Origin: Phytophthora colocasiae
Lineage: Eukaryota; Oomycota; Peronosporomycetes; Peronosporales; Peronosporaceae
Assembly: GCA_018806915.1 (NCBI GenBank)
Contig: JAGKQI010000102.1
Coordinates: 1,612,001-1,676,000 of the forward strand
Length of the DNA stretch: 64,000 nt
Direction of reading: 5' to 3'
Under the pieces are notes generated by a model. It did not search any database. It was not told where the DNA came from and saw only the letters and a list, made by a program, of their open reading frames with translations. A program made the position numbers and the translations under genes. This document shows positions 48,758 to 60,300 of this stretch, piece by piece. How positions within the stretch are numbered: position 1 is the first letter of the stretch; each line of letters starts with the position of its first letter.

Positions 48758-51055
48758 ATGCCAAGATATCCTTATCATCCCCTCACAGTAATACGTTTTC
48801 TGTGTTATATAGTGCCCAATTTTATCTACACTGGTAAATGCATAGCTCACACAACAACAATTACGGATACTCTCGCAAAAAAGTATCTTTCACCATTCGC
48901 CACCGATGCACCATCCGAGGCGCTCTTCCAACGCAAGGACGGACTCGCCGCGCTCGCGCCTATCATCAACGTTGCCTCCGACCTACTCGACAAGCCGATT
49001 CCTACCAACAAATGGTGGGGGAACCTCATCCACACCACTGCGGAAGACATCAACACAGTCGCCAACCCCGCCTGGTCTAACCCATACGCGCTCAAGTTGC
49101 CCAAGGAAGCCCCCTTCGGAATCCAAGCATGCTACTCCTACACATATCGTCAAATGTCCCACGAAATAGCGGATGTCGTCAAGTATTACCTACACGAATT
49201 CCACAACGACGTGACCTTGTCGGCAAGCGAGTTCGGATCCACCAAGCCTGACTATGAGGTGTACGCGTTCAGTGAGTTAGGTGTCTCCGTTCGGACGTGT
49301 GTCACTGGGAGCTCCAACTGTATGGACTCGGCCCTGGTGCACGGGATGGCGTTCGTGTCAGCGACGTACTCTGGTTTGACTCCTCGGATAGAGTCCGAAT
49401 ACGCCATGACGTTGCTGGACAACACGACACCTGGCAAGTACATCGTGGAGCTCGCGAACAAACAGGCGTGGGTGGTATTTACGAGCGACACGAGTGTCTC
49501 CTTCTTTATCGATGGCACAGGGTCGGCGCTGGTGGGGAGTGGGGCCTATACTGGCACTGTCCGAATCGCCCTTCTTCCCGAGAGCGGCGATGAGAGCGTG
49601 TACGATAACTACGCGGCGTGTGTCGTCCGCGGTGGTGACGTGTCGGTGCAGTCCCGAACTAGCTACTCGTTGAATTGGGAGACGGAGGGAAGTGGATGTG
49701 ACAGCAAGGGCCTGCTACATTTCGCACTGCCGCATCAAGTGGAGGTCATGAGTGGTGCCACAACAGCGCAAAGCAAAGGTTCCATTGTGCTGCACTCGAG
49801 CACGCGTGGTGATATGGTGGGTCAAGTGACGAAATCTGGTACCTGGACGCTGTCGGAGTCTGAGGCGGATGAGGAGGTGGATTTCTATCCGGTCAGCAAA
49901 CCATCAGCCGAAGTGGTTTCTCAAGTGAATCTTCTTTCCACACTGAAGAGCGATATTGACAGCGAATGGGCTTTGAACACTGGTAGCTGGTACTACGACG
50001 GCAAAGCGTACCAGAAGTACGCATCTTTGTGTTTGATTGCGGCAGACGAATCGGTGGTTGGAGATGACACGACGCTGGTTAGGAATTGCTTAGACAAACT
50101 GGAAAGTTTGATTGAACCTTTCCTTACCAACTCTCCTAGCGCACCTTTGGCGTACGAGACGACGTACAAGGGGATCGTGACAAGTTTGGCGTTCACCACT
50201 GGAGATGTAAATGTCGATTTTGGCAATGGAGTGTACAACGACCATCATTACCACTACGGCTACTGGGTGACGGCTTCTGCCATCCTCAAGAAATTAGACC
50301 CATCGTGGTCTGGTATGGTGCAACTCGACACCATGGTGTGGACGTTACTCCGTGATGTTGCCAACCCGAGTTCGGACGACATTTACTTCCCGACATTCCG
50401 GTATTTTTCCTGGTACCTCGGCCACTCTTACTCACATGGCGTGATCTCGATTGCCGATGGAAAGGATCAAGAGAGTACGTCGGAAGACGTGAATTTCTAC
50501 TACGGGATGAAACTTTGGGGGCAGGTATCTAGTAACAGGGCCGTGGAAGACCTGGGCAGTCTCATGTTGCGCCTAAACGCTCGCGCCGTACGCACGTATT
50601 TCCTCATGACGTCGGATAATACGATTCACCCGCCACAATTCGTGCCTAACCACGTCACCGGTGTCTTCTTCGACAACAAGGCGCACTACACGACGTGGTT
50701 CAGTGCCGAGAAACACTGCATCCACGGCATCCAGATGATCCCCGTGTCCCCCATCAACGGGCTGGTGCGCACGAAGAAATTCATCCAGGAGGAATGGGAC
50801 GACATTTTGTCAAAGGAGCCAATTGTCACGAGCGTAGACATCTCCAACGCATGGTTGTCGCTTTTGCTTGTGAATGAGGCTGTCATCAACCAGCCAGATG
50901 CATTGGCGAAACTGGCGACGGCTACCATGGACGACGGTCTCACCCGATCATGGGCCTTATACAATGCAGCCTCACACCGTCATCAAGCCCCGAGTTACAT
51001 CGAAGCTGAAGTAAACGTAGCAGGCGACGTTGATCCAACGTCGTTGATGTTGTAG
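48758..51055 (+). CDS. GH81 endo-1,3-beta-glucanase, copy 2, lacking the usual leader and C-terminal tail
   Basis: This 765-aa protein keeps the whole GH81 domain (PIPTNKWWGNL, YNDHHYHYGYWVTASAILKK, DGKDQESTSEDVNFYYG), so the catalytic Asp and Glu motifs are present. The first 44 residues (MPRYPYHPLTVIRFLCYIVP...) are unrelated to copy 1 and form no standard signal peptide, although VIRFLCYIVPNFI is hydrophobic. The 5' region appears to be fused to unrelated sequence at 48888. The C-terminus lacks the linker and GWTSIPP repeats, ending DPTSLML. Secretion is therefore uncertain; it may be a 5'-truncated duplicate that still has an open frame. From 48888 to 50032 it is nearly identical to copy 1; beyond that it diverges. 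Confidence 0.85.
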   Translation: MPRYPYHPLTVIRFLCYIVPNFIYTGKCIAHTTTITDTLAKKYLSPFATDAPSEALFQRKDGLAALAPIINVASDLLDKPIPTNKWWGNLIHTTAEDINTVANPAWSNPYALKLPKEAPFGIQACYSYTYRQMSHEIADVVKYYLHEFHNDVTLSASEFGSTKPDYEVYAFSELGVSVRTCVTGSSNCMDSALVHGMAFVSATYSGLTPRIESEYAMTLLDNTTPGKYIVELANKQAWVVFTSDTSVSFFIDGTGSALVGSGAYTGTVRIALLPESGDESVYDNYAACVVRGGDVSVQSRTSYSLNWETEGSGCDSKGLLHFALPHQVEVMSGATTAQSKGSIVLHSSTRGDMVGQVTKSGTWTLSESEADEEVDFYPVSKPSAEVVSQVNLLSTLKSDIDSEWALNTGSWYYDGKAYQKYASLCLIAADESVVGDDTTLVRNCLDKLESLIEPFLTNSPSAPLAYETTYKGIVTSLAFTTGDVNVDFGNGVYNDHHYHYGYWVTASAILKKLDPSWSGMVQLDTMVWTLLRDVANPSSDDIYFPTFRYFSWYLGHSYSHGVISIADGKDQESTSEDVNFYYGMKLWGQVSSNRAVEDLGSLMLRLNARAVRTYFLMTSDNTIHPPQFVPNHVTGVFFDNKAHYTTWFSAEKHCIHGIQMIPVSPINGLVRTKKFIQEEWDDILSKEPIVTSVDISNAWLSLLLVNEAVINQPDALAKLATATMDDGLTRSWALYNAASHRHQAPSYIEAEVNVAGDVDPTSLML
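48888..50032 (+). repeat. Inverted repeat arm within GH81 copy 2
   Basis: It is the partner of 46369-47513, with a spacer of 1,374 bp. I noticed only a few substitutions, such as T/A changes that alter Thr to Ala near 49464. Confidence 0.9.
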
Positions 51056-51140
51056 TAGTTGAAGTTTGTCACTGAAATGAGGTAAATAGAAATAATGACG
51101 ATTCCGCATTCGAATCCATTCTCCCTCCCTCCAGTCAACG

Positions 51141-53237
51141 ATGGTGAAGCGAGGGGTTAAGACGCGCCGCGCGCCGTCGGCTGTGGGCCAACTGCAGGCA
51201 GCGCTTACTCGTTCGCTTAAGGACAGCGTGGAGGAGACCGTGGGCTCCATTTGTAAGAGCTTCCAGCAAGCGGTGGAGAAGCAGACGACGGCGGCGACGA
51301 CCACTGAAGGCGAAGGAGGCTACGACGCGTATTACAACACGTGCCGCACGCTTGTGGACTACATCCATGAGCACATGGACGTGTCTCCGAGCTTTAGTGA
51401 GCAGATGGACCGCATTATCCTGGCTGCACACAGTGGCGCAACGGAGCGCGTACTTAACTCGGTGGTGACGAAGGAGATTTGGTTCCATTGCCGCGATAAC
51501 ATCCCTCCATCTCGAGCAGAATCGGAGAGGGAGACACGTAGCAGTAGCAGTAGCAGTGGCAGAGAGCGCACCCGGTCTGTGGCTACGAGGAAGATCAAGA
51601 AGGAGATCCCCACACCCTCTTCGGGTAGAATGGCGACCCGTGCGTCGACTGAGTCTCCTGCCATGCACACGAGAAGTGCAGGTAATAAGAGACCGACCAG
51701 GACCTCGAGCTCTGATACTCAGCCAGTGAAGAAACCGCGGCGTGCTGCAAGAAGAGTGATCCAGGAATCCTCAGACGAGGAAGAGGAGGAAATGAAGCCT
51801 GTGAAGATTCGTGGTAAAATCAAGAAACAGAAACAAGAAGAAGAGGAAGAGGAAGATGACGATGAGCTGCTACAGTTTGAAGATGCTATTGGAGAATTGT
51901 GCTACCCAGACAGACGCACACCGGCTCAGACTGAGCAGTTTAAGGAACGCCTGCGAAAGTCCATTCAGTTCGTGGACGCGCTGCTTTGCAAGCCGCCGCC
52001 GGGCAAAGTGTGTGGGCGAGGATGCAAGAAGATCCGCGCACAAATGTGCAGCAGCTCCACGCCCTGTAAAAACAAAATGTGCCGCATTTGGCACGATGTG
52101 GAAGCCCACACAGATCGCTGCCAAAATCCGCAGTGCGAGTTCAAGAACCGGATCTTACTGCGGGAAACGATGCACAAGCTGGAAATGAAGGAGCAGCAGA
52201 TTGAGGTGGTGAAGGCTGAGGTGGAAAGCAAGAAGGCCGAGCTGAAAGTGGCAGCAGACGATGAGAAAGGGGCATTGGAGAACGACATTGGCAAGCTGAA
52301 AAGTGACCTTGAAGAATGTGACACCGAGCTTGGTGTACTGGAGGCAACCAAGAAGACTTTCTGGGGAAATCTGAACGAAATCGGGATTCAAGCAAGTGAC
52401 GATGTCAAAGATAAATTCCCTGACTTCGCCACACACTATGCGGAGAAGGCGCCACGCAAGGAGCGAAAGACTGGGGCTGCTTCCACCGCTTACCACTCTG
52501 CGTCGTCGAATCGAAACTCACGTGCTGCTGCTCGAAATGGAAGTGCTGGCCCGCATGGAGCTGCTGATGAGGATGATGGCGATGACGCCGATGGCGAGAG
52601 CGTTGGTGGCAATACCCGCCGACGCACAGCACGTAGAAGCACATCAAGCGGACGTCATAGTACATTGTCGCACAATGACAGTGACGAGGAGACAAAGGGT
52701 GGGGATGAAGAGACCAAGGGCGACGACGACGATGACACATACCACCCTGCCCCGGCCGCTTTCCCTCGGCCGGACGAGCCACCACTGCCACCTGCTGGCC
52801 CGCCGCCATTCCGCCAAAACCCAGAATTTGACCGAGATTATTCCACTGTTGCTTCTGGATACTCGATTAGTGCTTCCGGGTACTCTATTCACCCACCGGC
52901 TGACGACCTCGAGGCTCCAGCGCTTGCTACGAATATTGAACCACCTAAGGAGGTCGAGTCTCCAAGTGTGAATGGTCTCACTGAGGAGCAGCTGGCGGAT
53001 ATGCAGCGAGAGAGCGAGGAGATTTCTGGTATCATGGCAGGTTTGAGTGCCAATCCTCCTCCCCTCCCTTCTAGTCTTCCTGCCCCTGCCCCGGCTCCTG
53101 CTCCTGCTGCTCCTGCTGCTCCTGCTGCTCCTGCTGCTTCTGCTGCTCCTGCTGCTGCTGCCCCTGCTCCTGTTGTTTCTGAGCCACTCAACTCGACTGG
53201 TTTCACCATTCGCGGCAACCCAACACAAAGCCAGTAA
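51141..53237 (+). CDS. Probable nuclear protein with a TAZ-like Cys/His cluster and coiled coil
   Basis: This 698-aa intronless protein has, in order: a helical N-terminus (QLQAALTRSLKDSVEETVG); a Ser/Arg/Lys-rich segment with basic nuclear-signal-like runs (PVKKPRRAARR); an acidic Glu/Asp block; a Cys/His cluster at about 285-335 (VCGRGCKKIRAQMC, CKNKMCRIWHDVEAH, TDRCQNPQCEF), resembling TAZ zinc modules of CBP/p300; and a charged coiled coil (LEMKEQQIEVVKAEVESKKA). Then come a disordered acidic/Ser tail, a Pro-rich part and a long Pro/Ala run (APAPAPAPAAPAAPAAPAAS). A transcription or chromatin role is plausible; no HAT domain is present. The TAZ assignment is by Cys/His spacing only. Confidence 0.75.
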   Translation: MVKRGVKTRRAPSAVGQLQAALTRSLKDSVEETVGSICKSFQQAVEKQTTAATTTEGEGGYDAYYNTCRTLVDYIHEHMDVSPSFSEQMDRIILAAHSGATERVLNSVVTKEIWFHCRDNIPPSRAESERETRSSSSSSGRERTRSVATRKIKKEIPTPSSGRMATRASTESPAMHTRSAGNKRPTRTSSSDTQPVKKPRRAARRVIQESSDEEEEEMKPVKIRGKIKKQKQEEEEEEDDDELLQFEDAIGELCYPDRRTPAQTEQFKERLRKSIQFVDALLCKPPPGKVCGRGCKKIRAQMCSSSTPCKNKMCRIWHDVEAHTDRCQNPQCEFKNRILLRETMHKLEMKEQQIEVVKAEVESKKAELKVAADDEKGALENDIGKLKSDLEECDTELGVLEATKKTFWGNLNEIGIQASDDVKDKFPDFATHYAEKAPRKERKTGAASTAYHSASSNRNSRAAARNGSAGPHGAADEDDGDDADGESVGGNTRRRTARRSTSSGRHSTLSHNDSDEETKGGDEETKGDDDDDTYHPAPAAFPRPDEPPLPPAGPPPFRQNPEFDRDYSTVASGYSISASGYSIHPPADDLEAPALATNIEPPKEVESPSVNGLTEEQLADMQRESEEISGIMAGLSANPPPLPSSLPAPAPAPAPAAPAAPAAPAASAAPAAAAPAPVVSEPLNSTGFTIRGNPTQSQ

Positions 53238-53540
53238 GATGCGTCCTCCAGTCTTTACAGGTGCATCACGGCTACGGTACAAGCTAGCATGGCGTATTGG
53301 GTATTCGTGCAGATGGAGCCAAAGCTTTTGCTTTTTATTTCTGCGTTACAATGGAAAAACAGGGTGATGAAGAACTATTGATCGTGGATTCGAGTTGAGT
53401 TTTGCGCTACTATTGATATTATCTGCACTGACATGTTATCACGAACGTTTTGGATTTGTATTATTAGAGGTTTGTTTCTCGCTTTTCGATGACCAAGCAA
53501 GTGTGACGGCGGTCCAAACTACTCCAGTACTGTTTGGACT
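53238..53540. other. Intergenic region upstream of the coiled-coil gene
   Basis: It contains the 3' flank of the TAZ-like gene and the promoter of the next. No gene or repeat is recognised. Confidence 0.45.
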
Positions 53541-56500
53541 ATGGCACGCCATTCTGCGGTGGTTGACAAGGTTCCTTTTACACGAGAAGGGTCAACATTG
53601 CATCTGTTCCGAGTAGGTGAAGACGGAGACGTGCTGGATGCTGGAGATCAGTCCATTCTAGACGAAGATATCACGCTGAAGTCAATTCACCCGCTTGCAG
53701 TGGCTCCGGGAGATATCGACGACGGCGTTTTATCAAAGGATCTGCCTCTACAAATGCAGCTAGAAATGCTCCGTGGCAAGCTGTCACGACGCAATCAGGT
53801 GCTAGAGGTCATCCGTCGCGCTTACTATCGAGATGTGATCACTATAAAGGAGGAACTTCGGCAGTACGGAGGCAAACTGGGACACACAGGTCCGGCAAGT
53901 TTAATGCGAGAAGTTCCGAAGCTACAGCGAACCTCCTCTCGTCATATTTCGACAGGATCGCCCGGCACTATCGACGGTGGGCTTTCAAGTGTACCATCGG
54001 TGGATCTACGAGAAGTACTGCCTCTCTTCGCACCTTTCGAAACAACGTTGCAAGTACACCCATGCGAGACATGCGGTGGCCATCTCGAGCTTGTTCATGG
54101 CGAGGTAGGAGTGGTGTTAGAGCATTTCAATCATATTTAATGACATTGTGTTTAAATGTAGAGCAAAGAACTGAAAGCAGCTCGGCAAGAAATGGCTCAA
54201 GCTTCTAAAGGAGAACAACAAATGCGCACGGTGGTGCACCGGATGCGCTCCGAGGCGAAACAAATGGAGGAGGTTAACGACGCACTGCAGCAGCGGGTGA
54301 AAGCGTTGATGAAAGAGAATGCGTACACTCTGGAACAGCTTCAGACCGCACGGAAGATGGAGCGTGAGCAGAAGGTGATCATTGCAGGGATGCGGTCGAA
54401 ACTACAGCTAACTCAAGCCACTCAAGAGGAAATCGACCGTCTCGCTAGCGAGTATAAGGATGTGAAACAGCAGCTCATCCGCTCGAACCATGACCGTGAT
54501 ATTTTCTCCGCCTCAAACAACCATTTGAAAGAAGAACTTGCAGAGGTGACCAAGGCTCTGCATGTCGTCAAGGTGGAGAAAGCTCAAATCGAATCGGACT
54601 TCGGCACGAACTGTACGGAAAAAAATATGATAATAAGTACTGCTCATCTGGCTGACCAACTTTTTTTTTCTGGATACCAGACTATCGTCTTCAAGAAGAA
54701 TTGAAAAAGTCCAGACAACTCACTGCAGACCTTGCAGCTCGTGATGATCAGTTGAAAGAGAAAGCTGCTCTTTGTATTGAGCAGCAGCAATCCTTGACAT
54801 CTCTTAAAGAAGAGCTGGTGTCTACTTTACAGCGCTTCGAGCAGACTAAGCGGCATCTGGAAGACCAACTTATTGAAGAGGAGCGTGCACGAGAAGAAAT
54901 GCAGGAGCAGAATCTTGAGTTTCGCCGTCTTAACAAGAAACTGGCGCGAGATCTGGAGAATCTACACAACCATTCAATAGATGGGGACACATCCATGGCT
55001 GACGATGCGGATGGATCTGATAAACACGAAGGCTCCAGCTCCAGGAAGGGCCGTTCGCATCAACAATCGGGAAACCAATCAGCAGCTATGCGGAACAATG
55101 TGCGTAAAAAGTTTGAGGATCTTCAATGTCAATTGGAATGGGCTATGATGCGTGAGAATGACCTAGCTAGCCATCTAGTGCGTAGCACAGTGGGTTCCAA
55201 CAGACCACCAGCTGTGAAGCGGGTACTGAGCAGAATGCCAAGCAAAACCATCATAACACGCCAACCAATTCCCGAAGGCGAGATGACTCGCCCTGTAGCT
55301 ACAGTCTTAGAGACAACTACTTCTCAAGAGGCTCCATACAAGTCACATACCAGTGGACTAAGACGACGAAGTGGGCAGACCACAGGTGGGACAATGGAAA
55401 ACACTGATCTAGCAGCGTCGTCGTTGAAGGAGGAAGACGAATCGCAGGAAGCCTTGGAAATTAACGAGAAGAATTTTGAAGCATACCATAAGGAAGTTGC
55501 ACGCATGCTGACGGAAGTTCAAGAAGGCAAGGACAAGCATGCCAAGCAGCAAAAAGTGATCGCGGTTCGTTGCAACTATCATTATTCTCCCTGCAGACGT
55601 AAGATTTCGTGTTGACACGTAATTCAACTGAATGTACAGGAACTAGAGCGGAAGAATCACGTGCTAACTGATCGTCTTGAAGAATCCAAACTGTCGATCG
55701 AGGCTCTAACTGGAAGGTATGGTGGCACATAGCAGATAGAAGTATTTCTTATTGGTAAGTAACTAACGGCGATTTATCGTAACAGTGTAAACGCGTTGAA
55801 AATGCGATTGAATCAAGATAGCGCTGGTGCTGCTGAGATGATGGAGCAAATGGTGCGCCAAATCGAAGAAGGGAAGCGAGATCAGCAGTACGAAGTGGAG
55901 AGAAGCATGATTCTGATGACTTTTTTGCGCCAAGTGTCTGAATCCATCCACGAGGTCAGTGACAATAAAGCCCTCGTCCTTGATCTTGAGCTAGACGCTG
56001 TTCCACCTGACGACTCCAACGAAGGTACACATGATGGCGAAGGTGGCATGCAAATGGTGGAATTGCAACGTAAAAAGCGTGAAGTACGCCGAAAAGTTCT
56101 CATGGAGAAGGCGATGAAGAAGTTTGCGATTCTGTGTCACAATCGCGCCGAACTCATTGGAGTCGAGATGCAAAAGATGCGAGCGAATTTTGAGCGAATG
56201 CGTGAAGATCTTGATCAAGCCGAGAACAAAATTGACTCAGATCAACTCCACATTCGGACGCTTGAGGCAGAAATTGCAAAACTCCGTCTTACAGTCGAGA
56301 TGGTGAAGGGTAATTTAGGGAAAGTGGAGCGAGCACTGGTACGGTTGTGTGTAGCACAGTGCCAATTGTTCTATTCTAACGTCCTTGTTGTATTTTCTTG
56401 CAGAAACAAACGACGGAGGAGCTGAACGATTACACCATGAAATTTAAAACACAGGGAGAGGACTTGACGCTGCTGAAGGCACAGCATGAAAAACTAGACG

Positions 56501-57313
56501 AAGATCAAAAGCGACTCACGCTTCTTCTTTTCGAGAAAACGAAGGCCTGGCAAAAAGAGATCAACACTAACGACAGGGTTGGTAAATCTCCTCAAAGCAC
56601 TAGATTTATAGGTCTTCTAACAGCTCGGTTGCTTTGCGTCCGATAGTGTAACCAGAAGATCGAGAAACTGGAAGCTTCTATCAGCAGTATCGAGAAGGAG
56701 CGGCAAAATCTGGAGCAAAAGGTTGGTATTTTCGTTTGCCTGTTGACTGCACTATCCTAATTATCCGATGTCCTAGCTGGATGAAATCGAGAAGCAGGCA
56801 GAGTTTCGACGCAGCACAAATCGTAGCGTTGGAGTCTCGGCGGTTCCCGAAATGACCGAGTCGGAAGTTCAAACAGATCGCTGGAAACCACAAGGTTTGA
56901 TTCTACGACAGCGCAATGGGCCTGACCGCATGCCTCAACGTTTTCTTGGCAAGGCATCAGTGATGATTCATTGTCCTGAGCTGAATCGCACATCGTCCCC
57001 AGGTATGGACAACACACCAGAATTACCGAATCAGGAATTTGGTTCATTCTTCGGCAATACAGCTCCGATGGCAACCGATACAGACGACCATATGCGTAAC
57101 CTGCTTGAGTTAAAAGTTTACCCTTCAGTGAAAGCTGGGGGACGGCAAATCAAGACGAGCTACGCTAGCTCACGTCCGAAGGCACTTTCACGGCTTTATC
57201 TGTCTTCAGACGGGATTTCTCAAAAGTACATTGCACCAACACCTCGACACGGACTCGACGAAGGCACTCAACAACGGATTCCGTTTGATGGTAGGCCGTC
57301 AACAGTTCTTTGA
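53541..57313 (+). CDS. Long coiled-coil protein of unknown function (8 exons)
   Basis: Exons 53541-54104, 54162-54612, 54681-55564, 55640-55716, 55786-56338, 56404-56577, 56656-56721 and 56777-57313 join in phase with GT-AG introns, giving about 1,101 aa. The N-terminal 190 residues are mixed and contain QMQLEMLRGKLSRRNQVLEV and a CETCGG motif. From about 190 to 980 the protein is almost continuous heptad coiled coil (EEVNDALQQRVKALMKENAY, RFEQTKRHLEDQLIEEERAR, ELERKNHVLTDRLEESKLSI), broken by a Ser/Gly-rich linker near 440-560. The C-terminal 170 residues are disordered. No motor, kinase or membrane domain is seen. Its shape suits a centrosomal, basal-body or axonemal scaffold, but I do not recognise the family. 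Confidence 0.8.
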
Positions 57314-57360
57314 TAACAGCTAGGAATGTAGACAAACTGTGCTTTTCCCATTCACACACT

Positions 57361-60300
57361 TTAAGACTGTGAGAATGTCTTCTCGATGAAGCGTACGCCT
57401 TCAACTTCTAGTCGCGCCAAAGCTGGAGTGTAGATATCAGGAGTTGTGGGGGTCAGCACACCTCGCCCCTGGACTGCGTCCTGTAAGATGAGCTGCACGC
57501 CAATGGCAGCACTCAGACCAACCGTCTTGGCCATGATCGTGTCACCCTTCTCAGAGCCATAGCCCACGAATGTCGACGTGCGCTTCTCCTTTTTGCCGTT
57601 CTCGTACTCGATACCAAACTCATGGTGCATGATGGCCATGTCGCGCTCTCCTGGTTGGTACGACAACTTGTCTTGCAACAGAGCGCAGAAAGCGTCAAGG
57701 ACAGATGGGGCTTTAACCACAGGGGTGGATTGATCAAAGGCGCCAAGCCAGTGAAGGAACCCGTTGGCGTCTTCACGAAGCCCTTGAAGTCCGCCTAACT
57801 GGTTGAGCAGCTCGGGCCAAGTGGCCGGAATGGGTTTGGAGGGAGCCACATCAAAGAGGCCGAGGTTGCGAAGCTGGTATAGGATTTGGCAACAACCTCC
57901 GTAGCGCAACGTACCGCGATACAGCGAGTGCGCCTCCGGAATCCCGTAGATATCACCGTAAGGAAGCGAATCACGGTTCGGGATCTGCTCAATATTGAAT
58001 GCTGGCAAGAAGTTCACGTGCTCACTACTATTAAGCAAGTCTTCTCCTGCGACGTTGATAACTTTGCCGTCTTTGCGATACTGGGCCGCGTTCAGGGCTG
58101 CCGTGAGCACGCCACGCGGACTCCAGCTGAACTTGTAACCAATGGCGTTGTCTGCTGCTTCAGGTGCTGGAAGCCCTCCACAGACGGATGAAAACGACAA
58201 GATTTTGCCAGACTGCGCCTTCACTTCGTCAATGACCTTCATCGCGCTCATGTGGTCCATACCAGGGTCAAGGCCGATCTCACAAAGAATGGGGATACCA
58301 GCCTTCTTTGCCTTGGCATCCAATTTCTTCATTTCTGGTGACACATAACTTGCGGTCACGAGAGGTGTTCCATGTTGAATACAGCGCTGGGCAATAGTTG
58401 TGTGCATAGTTGCCGGTAAAAGTGACACAACACAATCAGCTTCTGCGCACAGCTTATCGACACCCGCTGAATCATCAGCCACGTTCACAACGTGAGGTTT
58501 CACATTTCGGCGAGAGATTTTCCGCATCATTCCCTTTACTTCACCTTCGATGCCGGAGACCACATGCACCTCGTTGCCTTGCTCACGAGAGAGATACTCC
58601 ACGAGTGGCGAGGCCACTAACCCAGCGCCAAAGCACACAATCTTGCGCTTTTTGGGGCTTGAGACTGACACATCCGTCAGGGTGTTGGCAGCCGCATCCT
58701 TTCGCACTACAGCACCTCGCGTTTTGGAATAATTTGTACCACACAAATCGGGCAGCTCCGTGACGGTGGCCTTCGCGCCAGAGGTAAGCTCAGCAAGCGA
58801 GCGAATCTTCGTGATGATTGCATCCACCGCTTCCCGGTCACGCATGCTAATTTGCACAATAGCATTCGAAATGGTACTGTCTTCACCATCCCCAACTGCA
58901 GCATTTGGACGAACTTCACAGTCCACCAGGTGAAAGCCGCCATCTTGGTCTTCAATGAGATTGAGAACCTGATTGATGAGTCCAGTATCAAAGAGGTGAC
59001 CCTCGAGCAAGATGCAGGTGCTCCCAGCGACTTCTTGCTGTGCGTCCAGGAACTTGTACTGCTTGCTGCGCTCACGCTCGGCGCGCATGCGGTGGATGTA
59101 CTCGTATTTAGGTGCCAATACACCCTTACTTGCGATACAAGCACCACGTAGTTCTGCAGGCAGATCCTTTTGGTCATGAAGCGGGACCTTGGACGAAGTT
59201 ACATCCGACAGTGCCGTAACATACCCAACCAGTCGATCGCCGAATTGCTGACTTGATTCACGTGCCAATTCGCTCGGTAAGATATCCACTCCCATCATCA
59301 TAATCCCGTCGTCGCCCTCGAGACCTCGGCTGTCGCCATCTTCGCGCATTTTATCCTCAGCAATGTCGTACAGAGCAAATGGACGTTCGATTTCCGTAGC
59401 GTGCTCCAAGAACTCGACGCTGCCGCCAATATCACACGAAATGTCCGCAATTCCAAGCAACTTGTGGTTGCCAGAGTCTCGAAGTTCACGGATCTGCTCC
59501 CTCGTGATTAATCTTGGGAAACGATCATCCCAATACATGCAGTTGACCAGCATGGATGTGTAGGGCAACACCTTCTCATGGAACGCAGGCTCGTACTGGT
59601 GCGGGTTCTGGTAATAGTGCGCTCGAGTCATATTGCCAGTAGATCCCGCCTGAGGACTGACGAAAAATGTTGGGTCATCAATAACCGTGCCGTATAGAAT
59701 GCGGTTGTTCTTCGGTAAGTTCGGCAGCTCCGACGGATGCACCATCTCGTGCGGCATGAGCTTGAAAATCTCCTGAGCCCCTTTTGACACGTTGCCGTTG
59801 CCCGTGAAGGCGAACGTCATAGGTGCTAAATCGCCCGGCAGTCCATCAGCACGAATTCTCTTGCCTGCAGCTTCCACCGCATCTTTTGCGTGTTCTAAGT
59901 CCGCGTACATGTAAGCAGACGCGACGTTGACAAAAGGCGAGGAGATGCCCATGTTGATAAGTCGTTCTCCGAGTCCTCGAAAGCCTGCAATCATTCCTGC
60001 TCGGCCTGCGTTGCCTCCAAAGGCAATGAGACGCTTGCCGCTCTCCTCCGTGATGCACTCGTAGTCAATAAGAGTGACGCGGCGCTGTAGCACGGCGTCC
60101 AGCAGTTCCATGTTCTCAGGCTGCGCCTTGATGGTGTGGCTGAAGAAGAGATACGTCTTGTCCGCCAGCAGCGCGGGTTCCGGCACCTGCTTAACGCCCA
60201 CAATGACGTTGGCCGGGGCCAGATCCTCGGACAAAGTAGCGCCAGCGCGCACGTACTGTTCATCTGAGAAGACGCGCGCTGTGGACGGCTGCACCAGAAC

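Noticed and set aside
51135..51668. Long minus-strand frames over the TAZ-like gene
   Set aside because: These are low-complexity shadows opposite a better-supported coding strand.
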